Shown: positions 15,604-23,972 of the stretch, piece by piece
Layout of the letters: every line of letters begins with the position of its first letter
Position numbering within the stretch: position 1 is the stretch's first letter
NCBI RefSeq assembly: GCF_036227125.1
Contig: NZ_CP109435.1
Coordinates: 6,200,001-6,264,000, forward strand
Direction: 5' to 3'
Source: Streptomyces sp. NBC_01485
Lineage (GTDB): Bacteria > Actinomycetota > Actinomycetes > Streptomycetales > Streptomycetaceae
Length of the DNA stretch: 64,000 bases
The notes under the pieces: model-generated
The model's input: only the letters and a program-made list of their open reading frames with translations
Told to the model about the DNA's origin: nothing
Database searches by the model: none
Translations under genes and position numbers: made by a program

Positions 15604-16340
15604 ACGGCCTCATCAAGCTGGAGCTCACCCGCGCCCTGCGCAACCGCAAGTTCCTGTTCTTCTCGGTGATCTACCCGTCGGTCCTGTTCCTGCTCATCGC
15701 GGGCAGCGCCGACGGCACGACGAAGGTTGACGGCACGGGCCTCACCCTGCCGACCTACATGATGGTCTCGATGGCCTCCTTCGGCGCCCTCACGGCCGTC
15801 CTGATGGGCAACAGCGAGCGCATCGCCAAGGAACGCCAGAGCGGCTGGGTACGGCAACTGCGCCTGACCACGCTCCCCGGCCGCGGCTACGTCCTGGCGA
15901 AGACCGCGAGCGCCGCCGTGGTCAGCCTGCCGTCCATCGTCGTGGTCTTCGCCGTCGCCGCGGCCGTGAAGGACGTGCGGCTGGACGCCTGGCAGTGGCT
16001 CGCGCTGACCGGCGCGATCTGGGCCGGCAGCCTCGTCTTCGCCGCCCTGGGCGTGGCGATCGGATACATGGCGAACGGCGACGCGGTCCGCCCGATCACG
16101 ATGATCACCTACTTCGGCCTGTCGATCCTCGGCGGCCTGTGGATGCCCACGACGACCTTCCCGACCTGGCTTCAGGACATAGCCAAGTGGGTGCCGACGC
16201 ACGCGTACGCTGCGCTGGGGCAGTCGATCGAGCAGAGCCAGGCCCCGCACGCCAAGGACATCGTCATCCTGGCCGTCTTCTTCGCCCTGTTCACGGGCGG
16301 CGCGGCCTGGCTGTACCGGAAGGACACGCTGAAGGCGTGA
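15600..16340 (+). CDS. ABC-2 type transporter permease
   Basis: 246 residues from GTG 15600, overlapping the ATPase stop (GTGA). Six hydrophobic segments are visible, starting with FLFFSVIYPSVLFLLIAG and ending with VFFALFTGGAAWLYRKD; the stretch MVSMASFGALTAVLMGN and the ERQSGWVRQLRLTTLP loop are typical of ABC2_membrane exporters. It works as a dimer with the upstream ATPase. Substrate unknown. Confidence 0.92.
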   Translation: MNGLIKLELTRALRNRKFLFFSVIYPSVLFLLIAGSADGTTKVDGTGLTLPTYMMVSMASFGALTAVLMGNSERIAKERQSGWVRQLRLTTLPGRGYVLAKTASAAVVSLPSIVVVFAVAAAVKDVRLDAWQWLALTGAIWAGSLVFAALGVAIGYMANGDAVRPITMITYFGLSILGGLWMPTTTFPTWLQDIAKWVPTHAYAALGQSIEQSQAPHAKDIVILAVFFALFTGGAAWLYRKDTLKA

Positions 16341-16345
16341 GCGCC

Positions 16346-17545
16346 ATGACGGACGACCACCTGTGTGAGGAGGCCCGGCGGGAACCCCTGATCCCGCTGG
16401 GCCAGGCGCCCCGCAACCGGCGCGAGCTGTGGCGGCGCAAAGCGCTGTGGATCGGCGTCTGGCTGGTCTTTCTCAGCTCGCCGGTCCACGACCTGATCTC
16501 CGGAGACCACACCACCGGCGGCACGATCGCCGGCTGGCTGGGCCTGGCGGTGTTCGTCGCGCTCTACCTCTCGCTGCTCTTCCGCGACATGGGGGAGCGG
16601 CCCTACCCCTCAAGGCTCGTCGGCGCTCTCATCGGCTCGATGGCGGTGCTCGCCACCGTCCTCGGCCTCGCCCTCGGCTCCGACTGGCTCGGCCTGTACT
16701 GCTACGTCTCCGTGGCCTGCGGGATGGTGCTCCCGCTGCGGTGGGCGTTCTGGACGATCCCGGCCACAGGCGTGATGCTGCTCCTCGTCGGCCTGCGCAC
16801 CGACGAGGACGAGGCGCTCAACCTCCTCATCCTGGTCCTGCTGATCGGCTTCGCGATGACGGGCGTGAGCCAACTCGTCCGTACGACGGTGGAGTTGCGC
16901 AAGGCGCGGGCCACGGTCGCCCAACTCGCCGCCAACGAGGAGCGGCTGCGCCTGGCCAGAGACCTGCACGACCTCCTCGGCCACTCCCTCTCCCTCATCA
17001 CCCTGAAGAGCGAGCTGGCGGGCAGGATGCTCCCCGACCACCCCGACAAGGCGGCCCAGCAGGTCGCCGACATCGAACAGGTCAGCCGCCAGGCCCTGGT
17101 GGACGTCCGCGAGGCCGTCACCGGCTACCGCCGTCCCCGCCTGGCCGCCGAACTCGCGGGCGCGCAGGTCGCGTTGACGGCGGCCGGCATCGTCGCCCGG
17201 ATCCCCGCCGAACCGGACCTGGACGGCGTCCCCGAGGGCACCGAGTCCGCCCTCGCCTGGGCCCTGCGCGAGGCGATCACCAACGTCGTACGCCACAGCG
17301 GCGCCGCCCGCTGCACGGTGGACCTCGTACGCCGCCAGACCCTCGACGGCCCCGCCCTCGAACTCTCCGTCGAGGACGACGGCTCCGGCGGCACCGGCAA
17401 AGGCCCCGGCAACGGCCTCACGGGCCTGACGGAACGCCTGGAGAAGGCGGGCGGCACCCTGGAGGCGGGCCGGGTCAAGCGCGGCTTCCGCCTGACGGCC
17501 CGCGTCCCGGTCGGCCCGGTGGCGGACGTAGGATCCCGCTCATGA
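16346..17545 (+). CDS. Sensor histidine kinase (HisKA_3, NarL/DesK type)
   Basis: 399 residues from ATG 16346; a GTG at 16337 (GTGA overlap with the permease stop) is an equally possible start. Four to five hydrophobic segments (about residues 30-175) have almost no external loops, as in intramembrane-sensing kinases. The phospho-acceptor region is LARDLHDLLGHSLSLITL (HisKA_3) and the ATPase has N-box ALREAITNVVRHSGA and G-box DDGSGG/GNGLTGL. The stop overlaps the response regulator start (ATGA). It probably senses substrate or flux of the adjacent ABC transporter, as DesK/BceS-like kinases do; that is inference. Confidence 0.94.
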   Translation: MTDDHLCEEARREPLIPLGQAPRNRRELWRRKALWIGVWLVFLSSPVHDLISGDHTTGGTIAGWLGLAVFVALYLSLLFRDMGERPYPSRLVGALIGSMAVLATVLGLALGSDWLGLYCYVSVACGMVLPLRWAFWTIPATGVMLLLVGLRTDEDEALNLLILVLLIGFAMTGVSQLVRTTVELRKARATVAQLAANEERLRLARDLHDLLGHSLSLITLKSELAGRMLPDHPDKAAQQVADIEQVSRQALVDVREAVTGYRRPRLAAELAGAQVALTAAGIVARIPAEPDLDGVPEGTESALAWALREAITNVVRHSGAARCTVDLVRRQTLDGPALELSVEDDGSGGTGKGPGNGLTGLTERLEKAGGTLEAGRVKRGFRLTARVPVGPVADVGSRS

Positions 17546-18159
17546 GTGGTGGCACGATCAAGGTCCTTCTGGCCGAGGACCAGTCGATGGTCCGCGAGGC
17601 CCTGGCGGCCCTGCTCGGCCTGGAGGACGACATCGAGGTCGTCGCCCAGGTGGCGCGCGGCGACGAGGTCCTCGCGGCCGCCCGCGCCCACGACGTCGAC
17701 GTGGCCCTCCTCGACATCGAGATGCCGGGCGCGACGGGCATCGAGGCCGCAGCCCAACTCCACAAGGAACTCCCGCAGTTGAAGCTGGTCGTCATCACGA
17801 CCTTCGGCCGCCCCGGCTACCTGCGCAGCGCCATGGAGGCCGGCGCCGACGCCTTCCTCGTCAAGGACGCCCCCGCCTCCCAACTCGCGGAAGCCGTCCG
17901 TAAGGTCCTGGCCGGCGAACGGGTCATCGACCCCACCCTCGCGGCAGCGGCCCTGGCAGGCGGCGCCAACCCCCTGACCGACCGCGAACGCGAGATCCTG
18001 CGAGCAGCGGCCGACGGCTCGACCAACGCCGAACTGGCAACAGCCCTGCACCTCTCCCAGGGCACGATCCGCAACTACCTGTCGACAGCCATCCAAAAAC
18101 TGGCGGTACGCAACAGGGCAGAGGCGGTCCGGATAGCGAGGGAGAAGGGCTGGCTGTGA
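17542..18159 (+). CDS. LuxR/NarL-family response regulator
   Basis: 205 residues. The receiver domain begins IKVLLAEDQSMVREAL with acidic pocket E/D near 11-13, phospho-acceptor D58 in LLDIEMPG and K near 106 in FLVKDAP. The C-terminal LuxR helix-turn-helix is LTDREREILRAAADGSTNAELATAL...TIRNYLSTAIQKL. It overlaps the kinase stop by ATGA. Likely target is the upstream ABC operon, possibly through the palindrome at 14608; this is not shown by sequence. Confidence 0.95.
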   Translation: MSGGTIKVLLAEDQSMVREALAALLGLEDDIEVVAQVARGDEVLAAARAHDVDVALLDIEMPGATGIEAAAQLHKELPQLKLVVITTFGRPGYLRSAMEAGADAFLVKDAPASQLAEAVRKVLAGERVIDPTLAAAALAGGANPLTDREREILRAAADGSTNAELATALHLSQGTIRNYLSTAIQKLAVRNRAEAVRIAREKGWL

Positions 18160-18210
18160 GGCGCGAGTTGCGGGCCGCGTTGTCATCACGGCTGAGGGCA
18201 GCCCACCCAG

Positions 18211-18275
18211 GGGCGCGGGGCTGTATCGATTTGCGGCTCCGCCGCGTGGGCGCGACCGGCCACGACGGACCCGCA
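18211..18275. repeat. Dispersed intergenic repeat, copy 1
   Basis: About 65 bp containing GCGGGGCTGTATCGATTTG, the hairpin GCGGC-TCC-GCCGC and CGTGGGCGCGACC. A second copy (about 90% identical) is at 27971-28036. Both lie between convergent genes. I recognise it as a repeat common in Streptomyces genomes. The rest of the gap 18160-18322 shows nothing else. Confidence 0.8.
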
Positions 18276-18322
18276 CCCGCAAACGACGCCCAGACCCCCC
18301 ACGGCGCTCAGACGCGCGCAGG

Positions 18323-19216
18323 TCAGTTCAACATGGCCCGCGCAGCGAACGCCTCCTTCCGCACCCGCTCCGCGATCCCCTCGTCCACCACCTCCACCAA
18401 CCCCGCATACTCCTCCATCTCCGCAGCCCCACCCAGAAAATCCCCCCGCCGCACCAACAACTGCCCCTTCTCGTACCGCAACCGAGCCGGATGCGAAGGC
18501 ACGGCCAACGCCAACTCCACAGCCCACAGAGCGACATCCGACCGCTCCGGCCGAGCCTCCGCCCACGACCGGATGTTGTTCAGGATCCGCGTCACCACAT
18601 CCAACGGCTCGGCCGCGGTCAGCATCGACGGCTCCAACGGCGCCCCCGTAGCCCCGGCGACCAGCGTCTCCGCGTCTCCGCCCGTCAGAATCCGTCCCCC
18701 GTCGAAGGGATCGACGAGCACCTGCCGTTCAAGATCCTCGGGCGGCCCGAACCCCACCACGAAGTGCCCCGGCAACGCGACCCCGTACACCGGCGCACCG
18801 GCCCGCCGAGCCACCTCGACCCACACCACCGACAGCAGGATCGGCAACCCCCGCCGCCGTACCAGCACGTGATGCAGCAGCGACGACTCCAGCCGGTCGT
18901 AGTCCGCGGCCGCACCGTGAAACCCGTACCCCTCCTCGCCGAGCAGCTCCCGCAGCGCCACCGCCCAGGCCCGCGGCCCACCGGGCCGGTACGGCAGCAG
19001 CCCCGCCAGCCGGTCCAGCTCGATCTGGGCGGCGTCCAGACCGGCGTCGTCCAGATCGGGGTCCGCCGCCGCGCCGATCAGCAGGCACAGCAGAGCCAGA
19101 TCGGGCCGCTCGGCCCGAGCCTCCTCGGCGAACCGCCGCCGCACCTCACCGGCCCCGAAGCCACCGCCGAAGTCACTCCCGAACCCGCCCCCGAGGCCAC
19201 CCCCGAACCCGCTCAC
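18323..19216 (-). CDS. SirB1 family protein with transglutaminase-like domain
   Basis: 297 residues from GTG 19216, which overlaps the acetyltransferase stop (GTGA) and has GGGAG five bases upstream. After a Gly/Phe-rich start (FGGGLGGGFGSDFGGGF) comes the SirB1 N-terminal domain: LLHHVLVRRRGLPILLSVVWVEVARRAGAPVYGVALPGHFVVG, then DPFDGG. A tetratricopeptide-like C-terminus (RNIRSW...KGQLLVRRGD) follows. The family is a transglutaminase-like fold of uncertain activity. Start and overlap make it the second gene of an operon with the GNAT protein. Confidence 0.88.
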   Translation of the reverse strand: MSGFGGGLGGGFGSDFGGGFGAGEVRRRFAEEARAERPDLALLCLLIGAAADPDLDDAGLDAAQIELDRLAGLLPYRPGGPRAWAVALRELLGEEGYGFHGAAADYDRLESSLLHHVLVRRRGLPILLSVVWVEVARRAGAPVYGVALPGHFVVGFGPPEDLERQVLVDPFDGGRILTGGDAETLVAGATGAPLEPSMLTAAEPLDVVTRILNNIRSWAEARPERSDVALWAVELALAVPSHPARLRYEKGQLLVRRGDFLGGAAEMEEYAGLVEVVDEGIAERVRKEAFAARAMLN

Positions 19217-20226
19217 GAGGTCTCCCGACCGGGTTGGCGATAGTGGTGGTAAGAGTGATGCGCACCGAAGCCCAGCCCCGCGTACATCGCGCGCGCCCCC
19301 GCGTTGTCGTCCTCCACCTGAAGCCAGCCCGCCGACGCCCCCTCCGCCAGCGCCCGCCGCGCCAACGCGGTCATGACGGTCGTAGCGAGCCCCTTGCGCC
19401 GCTGCGCCGGATCGACCTCGACGGCGGCGAACCCGGCCCACCGCCCGTCCACGACACACCGCCCGATGGCCGCCGGAGCACCCCCGGACACCCCCGCCAC
19501 GGACGCGAACCACACCGAAGGCCCGCTCCCCAGCACCTTCAGAGCCACCTCGCCCACCCCCTTGCGCTGATACCGCGCCAACCACGCCTCATCGGCCTCC
19601 CGAGCCAGCACCACACCCCCAGCCTCTCCAGGCTCCCGGTCCGCGACCGGCGCCAGCGCCCCGACCCACAGCTCCGCCGTCACCTCACGCACCCACCCCC
19701 GCCGCTCCAGCTCCGCGCACAGCAGCTCCTCGGTGCCCTCGGCCCCCGTCGCCGTCTGGACGTAGGCGGGCAGCCCGCGCTCGCCGTACCAGCGCCGTAC
19801 GACGTCCAGGGCCGAGTCGAGCGGGATGCCGGGGTCGCCGAGCGGCAGCACCGAGTTGGCGCGCCGCGTGAACCCGGCGGCGGCCCGCAGTTCCCACGCG
19901 CCGAGCCGCTCGCTCTCCACGGGACGCCACGCCCGCGCGGCGACCCGGGCGAGCTCCTCGTACGAGGCTGCCGGACCCCGCCGCCGGGCCGGCGCGGCCG
20001 GTACGACCTTGCCCGCCACCAGCGAGGATTCGTCAACGCGGACGCTCTCCCCGCTCTTCCGTGTGATCACGAGCACACCGTCGTCCCATGATGTGAGAAC
20101 ACCCACCGTGTCGGTGAATTTCCCCCCGGTGACGCCAGGTCCGGTCAAACATCGCACGGAGACACGTTTTCCCACGTCAGAAGCGGCGATGCGGACCTCC
20201 AGGCGTCCGGCGTGCGAGATTCCCAC
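19213..20226 (-). CDS. GNAT family N-acetyltransferase
   Basis: 337 residues from GTG 20226 (AGGAGGGG upstream). The N-terminal about 75 residues form an SH3-like barrel (GKRVSVRCLTGPG...TDTVGVLTSWDDGVLVITRKSGE), and the C-terminal half is a GNAT fold with the acetyl-CoA loop DPAQRRKGLATTVMTALARRALAEG and the following GWLQVEDDNAGARAMYAGLGF. Substrate unknown. The gene is divergent from ferredoxin, and the 140 bases between hold both promoters. Confidence 0.93.
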   Translation of the reverse strand: MGISHAGRLEVRIAASDVGKRVSVRCLTGPGVTGGKFTDTVGVLTSWDDGVLVITRKSGESVRVDESSLVAGKVVPAAPARRRGPAASYEELARVAARAWRPVESERLGAWELRAAAGFTRRANSVLPLGDPGIPLDSALDVVRRWYGERGLPAYVQTATGAEGTEELLCAELERRGWVREVTAELWVGALAPVADREPGEAGGVVLAREADEAWLARYQRKGVGEVALKVLGSGPSVWFASVAGVSGGAPAAIGRCVVDGRWAGFAAVEVDPAQRRKGLATTVMTALARRALAEGASAGWLQVEDDNAGARAMYAGLGFGAHHSYHHYRQPGRETS

Positions 20227-20366
20227 TGGTCAGTTCACCCCTCCTGTTCGGATCATGCCCAAGAACGGAGATACTAGGGGTGGGCATCGACGACGCCGCG
20301 CTCCCGCGCGCCAGGCGGCGGAGCCTGAGGAGGCCCGCCAGCGCCCTACCGAGGAGGAACGACAGC

Positions 20367-20693
20367 GTGACCTACGTCATCGCGCAGCCTTGTGTCGACT
20401 TGAAGGACAAGGCGTGCATCGAAGAGTGCCCGGTCGACTGCATCTACGAGGGCCAGCGGTCCTTGTACATCCACCCGGACGAATGCGTCGACTGCGGTGC
20501 CTGTGAACCGGTCTGCCCGGTCGAGGCCATCTTCTACGAGGACGACACTCCCGAGGAGTGGAAGGACTACTACAAGGCGAACGTCGAGTTCTTCGACGAG
20601 CTCGGCTCGCCCGGCGGCGCCAGCAAGCTGGGTCTGATCGAGCGCGACCACCCCTTCGTCGCCGCGCTGCCGCCCCAGGCCGCGGCCGAGTAA
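20367..20693 (+). CDS. fdxA: 7Fe ferredoxin (FdxA type)
   Basis: 108 residues from GTG 20367 behind GAGGAGGAAC. Eight cysteines: C9, C17, C21 and C25, then C40, C43, C46 and C50 (CVDCGACEPVCP). This is the 3Fe-4S/4Fe-4S arrangement of the actinobacterial ferredoxins, with the long C-terminal tail WKDYYKANVEFFDELGSPGGAS. It carries electrons for oxidoreductases, including cytochromes P450. A start at 20280 would add a basic leader not seen in the family. Confidence 0.95.
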   Translation: MTYVIAQPCVDLKDKACIEECPVDCIYEGQRSLYIHPDECVDCGACEPVCPVEAIFYEDDTPEEWKDYYKANVEFFDELGSPGGASKLGLIERDHPFVAALPPQAAAE

Positions 20694-20797
20694 CCCGCGT
20701 CAGCGGCTCGCACAGTACTCGCACAGTATTCGTGCCGCCTCGGTCCCGCTTGGGGCCGGGGCGTTTGCCGTACCCGTTCAGAGAGCGAGCAACCACC

Positions 20798-21895
20798 GTG
20801 TCCTCCGCAGTCTCCGACCGCCTTCCCACTTTCCCCTGGGACAAGCTGGAGCCGTACAAGAAGACGGCCGCAGCGCACCCGGACGGCATCGTCGACCTCT
20901 CCGTCGGCACCCCGGTCGACCCGGTGCCCGACCTGATCCAGAAGGCGCTGATCGACGCGGCGGACTCGCCGGGCTACCCCACGGTCTGGGGCACCCCGGC
21001 CCTGCGTGACGCGATCACCGGCTGGCTGGAGCGCCGGCTCGGCGCCCGTGAGGTCACCCACCGCCACGTCCTGCCGATCGTCGGCTCCAAGGAACTCGTG
21101 GCCTGGCTCCCGACCCAGCTGGGCCTCGGCCCCGGCGACCGCGTCGCCCATCCGCGTCTGGCCTACCCGACGTACGAGGTGGGCGCGCGTCTGGCCCGCG
21201 CGGAGTACGAGGTCTACGACGACCCGACGACCCTGGACCCGGCCGGCCTGAAGCTCCTCTGGCTGAACTCGCCGTCCAACCCGACGGGACGGGTCCTCTC
21301 GAAGCAGGAACTCACCCGGATCGTGGCCTGGGCCCGGGAGCACGGCATCCTGCTGTTCTCCGACGAGTGCTACCTCGAACTGGGCTGGGAGGCCGACCCG
21401 GTCTCGGTCCTCCACCCGGACGTCAACGGCGGCTCGTACGAGGGCATCGTCTCGGTCCACTCGCTCTCCAAGCGCTCGAACCTGGCCGGCTACCGGGCGG
21501 CCTTCCTGGCGGGCGACCCGGCGGTCCTCGGCCCCCTCCTGGAGATCCGCAAGCACGGCGGCATGATGACGTCGGCGCCCACGCAGGCGGCGGTCGTGGC
21601 GGCCCTCGGCGACGACACCCACGTCCGCGAACAGCGCGAGCGGTACGCGGCCCGCCGCACCCTCCTGCGCGAGGCCCTCGTGTCCCACGGCTTCCGCATC
21701 GAGCACAGCGAGGCCAGCCTCTACCTCTGGGCCACCAGGGACGAGTCCTGCTGGACCACGGTCGCCCACCTCGCCGACCGGGGCATCCTCGTGGCCCCCG
21801 GCGACTTCTACGGCACGGCCGGCGAGAGCTTCGTACGCGTAGCCCTGACGGCGACGGACGACCGCGTGAGGGCGGCCGTGGAACGGCTGATGTAG
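20798..21895 (+). CDS. dapC: Succinyldiaminopimelate transaminase (class I/II aminotransferase)
   Basis: 365 residues from GTG 20798. PLP aminotransferase fold: substrate loop LSVGTPVDPVPD, NSPSNPTG, SDECYLELGW and the Schiff-base lysine about K225 in SLSKRSNLAGYR, with arginine near the end in SFVRVALT. In actinobacteria the gene 3' of fdxA is dapC, which makes N-succinyl-LL-2,6-diaminopimelate for lysine and peptidoglycan; the dapE gene 2 kb away supports this. The start is a GTG in TVSSAVSD; the ribosome binding site is weak. Confidence 0.9.
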   Translation: MSSAVSDRLPTFPWDKLEPYKKTAAAHPDGIVDLSVGTPVDPVPDLIQKALIDAADSPGYPTVWGTPALRDAITGWLERRLGAREVTHRHVLPIVGSKELVAWLPTQLGLGPGDRVAHPRLAYPTYEVGARLARAEYEVYDDPTTLDPAGLKLLWLNSPSNPTGRVLSKQELTRIVAWAREHGILLFSDECYLELGWEADPVSVLHPDVNGGSYEGIVSVHSLSKRSNLAGYRAAFLAGDPAVLGPLLEIRKHGGMMTSAPTQAAVVAALGDDTHVREQRERYAARRTLLREALVSHGFRIEHSEASLYLWATRDESCWTTVAHLADRGILVAPGDFYGTAGESFVRVALTATDDRVRAAVERLM

Positions 21896-21930
21896 CGCTT
21901 CCGCTGTGGGCAATCGTTCCGCAGGGCGAT

Positions 21931-21968
21931 GGGGGTCCCCCCGCTCGAGCGAAGCCGAGAGTGGGGGA
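21931..21968. repeat. Dispersed Streptomyces-type intergenic repeat
   Basis: GGGGGTCCCCCCGCTCGAGC, then GAAGCCGAGAGTGGGGGA, an imperfect inverted repeat familiar from many Streptomyces intergenic regions. It sits between convergent dapC and the gene at 22107. Confidence 0.6.
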
Positions 21969-22045
21969 GGGTGGGCGCAGCCGACAGCGCCGGGGGACCG
22001 TGGAAACACCCCCGGCCCCTGCCGACCTCGGCGACAGTACGCAAA

Positions 22046-22082
22046 GAGACGGGGCCCAGGACAACGCCCCGGACCCCGTCTC
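22046..22082. terminator. Hairpin between convergent genes
   Basis: GAGACGGGG (22046-22054) pairs with CCCCGTCTC (22074-22082); a shorter GGGGC/GCCCC pairing is nested. Likely terminator for dapC and for the convergent small secreted protein gene. Confidence 0.65.
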
Positions 22083-22106
22083 CCTCACCGGCTCGTGCCG
22101 GGCGCG

Positions 22107-22556
22107 CTAGCCGAGCGGCAGGCTCTTCACCGGCAGGGTGTCCGCGCCGGGCAGCCCACCCTTGGTGAGCGAGTCCGTCGGCAGCCCACCCTTCGTGGCG
22201 GTCGACGCGGTGTCCCCGAGGAGGCCCCCGGCGGAGCCCGCCACGTCGCCGGCCGCCTTCTGCGCCACCGGCGTCGCCGTCTTCACGGCCTTGCCGCCGG
22301 CCTTGCCCGCGGTCGGCACCGCCTGCTCGACCGTCTTGCCGCCGGTCTCACCCGCGAGCCCGGTGACGTGCTGCGTCGCGCCTTCGACCGTGTTGCCGAC
22401 GCTCGCCGTGTCCAGGGCGGTCAGTCCGCCGAGGTTCGGGGTGGCGGGAAGGCTGGGGGCCGCGGTGGCGGAGCCGGCCGCACCGACCCCGGCGGCCGCT
22501 CCTGCAGCGACGAGCAGCGCGGCACGGGCGATCCGGCGGGTCAGGGGGAGGGACAT
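22107..22556 (-). CDS. Small secreted protein, Gly/Thr/Ala-rich, function unknown
   Basis: 149 residues from ATG 22556, with AAGGAG four bases upstream. A clear Sec signal peptide (MSLPLTRRIARAALLVAAGAA..., cleavage near ATAAPS) is followed by a low-complexity region with repeated motifs KGGLP, AGKAGGKAV and GLLGD. No cysteines or catalytic motif. Such proteins are sometimes mislabelled as ATP-binding; nothing here supports that. Upstream (22557-22852) are its promoter and a terminator for the transglycosylase gene. Confidence 0.8.
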   Translation of the reverse strand: MSLPLTRRIARAALLVAAGAAAGVGAAGSATAAPSLPATPNLGGLTALDTASVGNTVEGATQHVTGLAGETGGKTVEQAVPTAGKAGGKAVKTATPVAQKAAGDVAGSAGGLLGDTASTATKGGLPTDSLTKGGLPGADTLPVKSLPLG

Positions 22557-22670
22557 GATGCTCCTTCGACGGGAGAGAACAAAGACGCCGTGACTACCGC
22601 TCGAAGGCCATGAAGGTTGCGGACGCCCAACGTAAAGAGTTCGCAATGCGTCGCATTATCGGCTGCGGAT

Positions 22671-22692
22671 AAAAACGGGCAAAAACCGCCCG
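22671..22692 (-). terminator. Intrinsic terminator on the minus strand
   Basis: On the minus strand CGGGC-GGTTTTT-GCCCG is followed by TTTTT (22675-22671). It lies 160 bases past the transglycosylase stop and 115 bases ahead of the next minus-strand start. Confidence 0.7.
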
Positions 22693-22852
22693 ATGTGAAA
22701 GTCCGTCAAACCCTCGAAGCCCTTTGCTCCCAAGGGATCCGCCGGACACGAGGGTGAAGGCGCGAAAACCTGAGCACCCGGCCGTCCGAACGCCCCGCAC
22801 ATGACCCGCCCGAGTGACGCCCCGTACTCCTGCGCGGTGCCGATCCGACGGT

Positions 22853-23866
22853 CTACGGCGCGGTGACGATCCGCACGCTGCCGGTGCCGCCGCCCGCCCC
22901 CGACGTCCCGGCCGCCTCCGTGCTGGTCGAACCGGTCGACCGCCACTGGCTGTCGGTGTTCCCGGCGACCCACTCCCGGCCCGCGTACGAGACACGCTCG
23001 ATGCGCAGCGCCGAGGCGTTGGCCACCGCCCAGTGGGCCAGTTGCCACCCGCACTCGCCGACACTGCGCCCACCGGCGATGGTGTCCTCCGACACGGGCA
23101 GCGTTACGATCCGCCCGTTCGTCTCGGTCGCGGGAGCCTCGGTCATGGGAGCCTCGGTGCCGGTCGCCGACGTCTTCTCGGCGTCGGCGCCGGACTCGGT
23201 GTCCGCCTCCTGGAGCGCGTCGCGCCCGAAGTCCCGGGCCAGCGCCGCCCGCACCGCGTCCGGGCCGGTGGCCGTCACGGCGCGCGCGCGGCCGTCGCAG
23301 GTCAGCGAGGCCGCCGACGTTCCGGTCAGTGCGGCGGCCAGCACCACGGCGTCCGGCTCATGCTTGGCGTACGCCTCCGGGTAGCCGCTGCGCTGCACGC
23401 GCTGCGCGGCGACGGTCAGCGGGAGTTCGGTGTAGTCGCGCACCTTGGCGAGATGCTTGTAGAAGATGCTCGCCGCGTACGCCGGGTCGGTGACCTGCTG
23501 TTCGGTGCCCCAGCCCTGCGAGGGCCGCTGCTGGAACAGGCCGAGCGAATCCCTGTCGCCGTGGGTGAGGTTGCGCAGCCCCGACTCCTGGAGGGCGGTC
23601 GCCAGCGCGATGGCCACGGCCCGCTCGGGCATCGCCCGGTCGGTGCCGACGGCGGCGATCGTGGCCGCGTTCACCGCCTGCTCCGGCGTGAACTCGTACG
23701 TCGCCCCGTCCGCGCCGCCCGAAACGACTCTGCAGCCAGGATCCCCCGTGCCGCCGGTGACGTACTGCACCACGACATAGCCCGCGACGGCGGACAGGAC
23801 CACGCAGGCCGCCCCGAAACGGAGCAGACGGCCGCGGCGCTTGGGAGAAGGTGACGGCTCTGGCAC
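22853..23866 (-). CDS. Membrane-anchored protein with lysozyme/transglycosylase-like domain
   Basis: 337 residues from GTG 23866. A basic N-terminus and one membrane helix (LLRFGAACVVLSAVAGYVVVQY, about 13-35) are followed by a domain with TPEQAVNAATIAAVGTDRAMPERAVAIALATALQESGLRNL, GDRDSLGLFQQRPSQGWGT and the ASIFYKHL motif, which resembles a lytic-transglycosylase/SLT-like fold with the catalytic glutamate in ALQESGL. The C-terminus is Thr/Ala-rich and ends in a repeated-sequence region. It is divergent from dapE. Function in cell-wall turnover is inferred. Confidence 0.85.
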   Translation of the reverse strand: MPEPSPSPKRRGRLLRFGAACVVLSAVAGYVVVQYVTGGTGDPGCRVVSGGADGATYEFTPEQAVNAATIAAVGTDRAMPERAVAIALATALQESGLRNLTHGDRDSLGLFQQRPSQGWGTEQQVTDPAYAASIFYKHLAKVRDYTELPLTVAAQRVQRSGYPEAYAKHEPDAVVLAAALTGTSAASLTCDGRARAVTATGPDAVRAALARDFGRDALQEADTESGADAEKTSATGTEAPMTEAPATETNGRIVTLPVSEDTIAGGRSVGECGWQLAHWAVANASALRIERVSYAGREWVAGNTDSQWRSTGSTSTEAAGTSGAGGGTGSVRIVTAP

Positions 23867-23959
23867 GCGTCCAAGGTACTGGAGATTACTGAGGAGTAGG
23901 AGGGGTGTGTGAGGTGTGTGTGAACAGATGGGGAAGAGCGGTGCGGACGACTGGCGCGT

Positions 23960-23965
23960 TAGGGT
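23960..23965 (+). promoter_or_regulatory. -10 box TAGGGT of dapE, predicted leaderless transcript
   Basis: TAGGGT lies 7 nt before the dapE ATG at 23973, and there is no ribosome binding site. Confidence 0.55.
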
Positions 23966-23972
23966 CGACGGC

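Noticed and set aside
22557..22852. c-di-AMP (ydaO-type) riboswitch before a cell-wall-related gene
   Set aside because: No recognisable core sequence is seen; the region holds a terminator on the minus strand and an ordinary promoter region.
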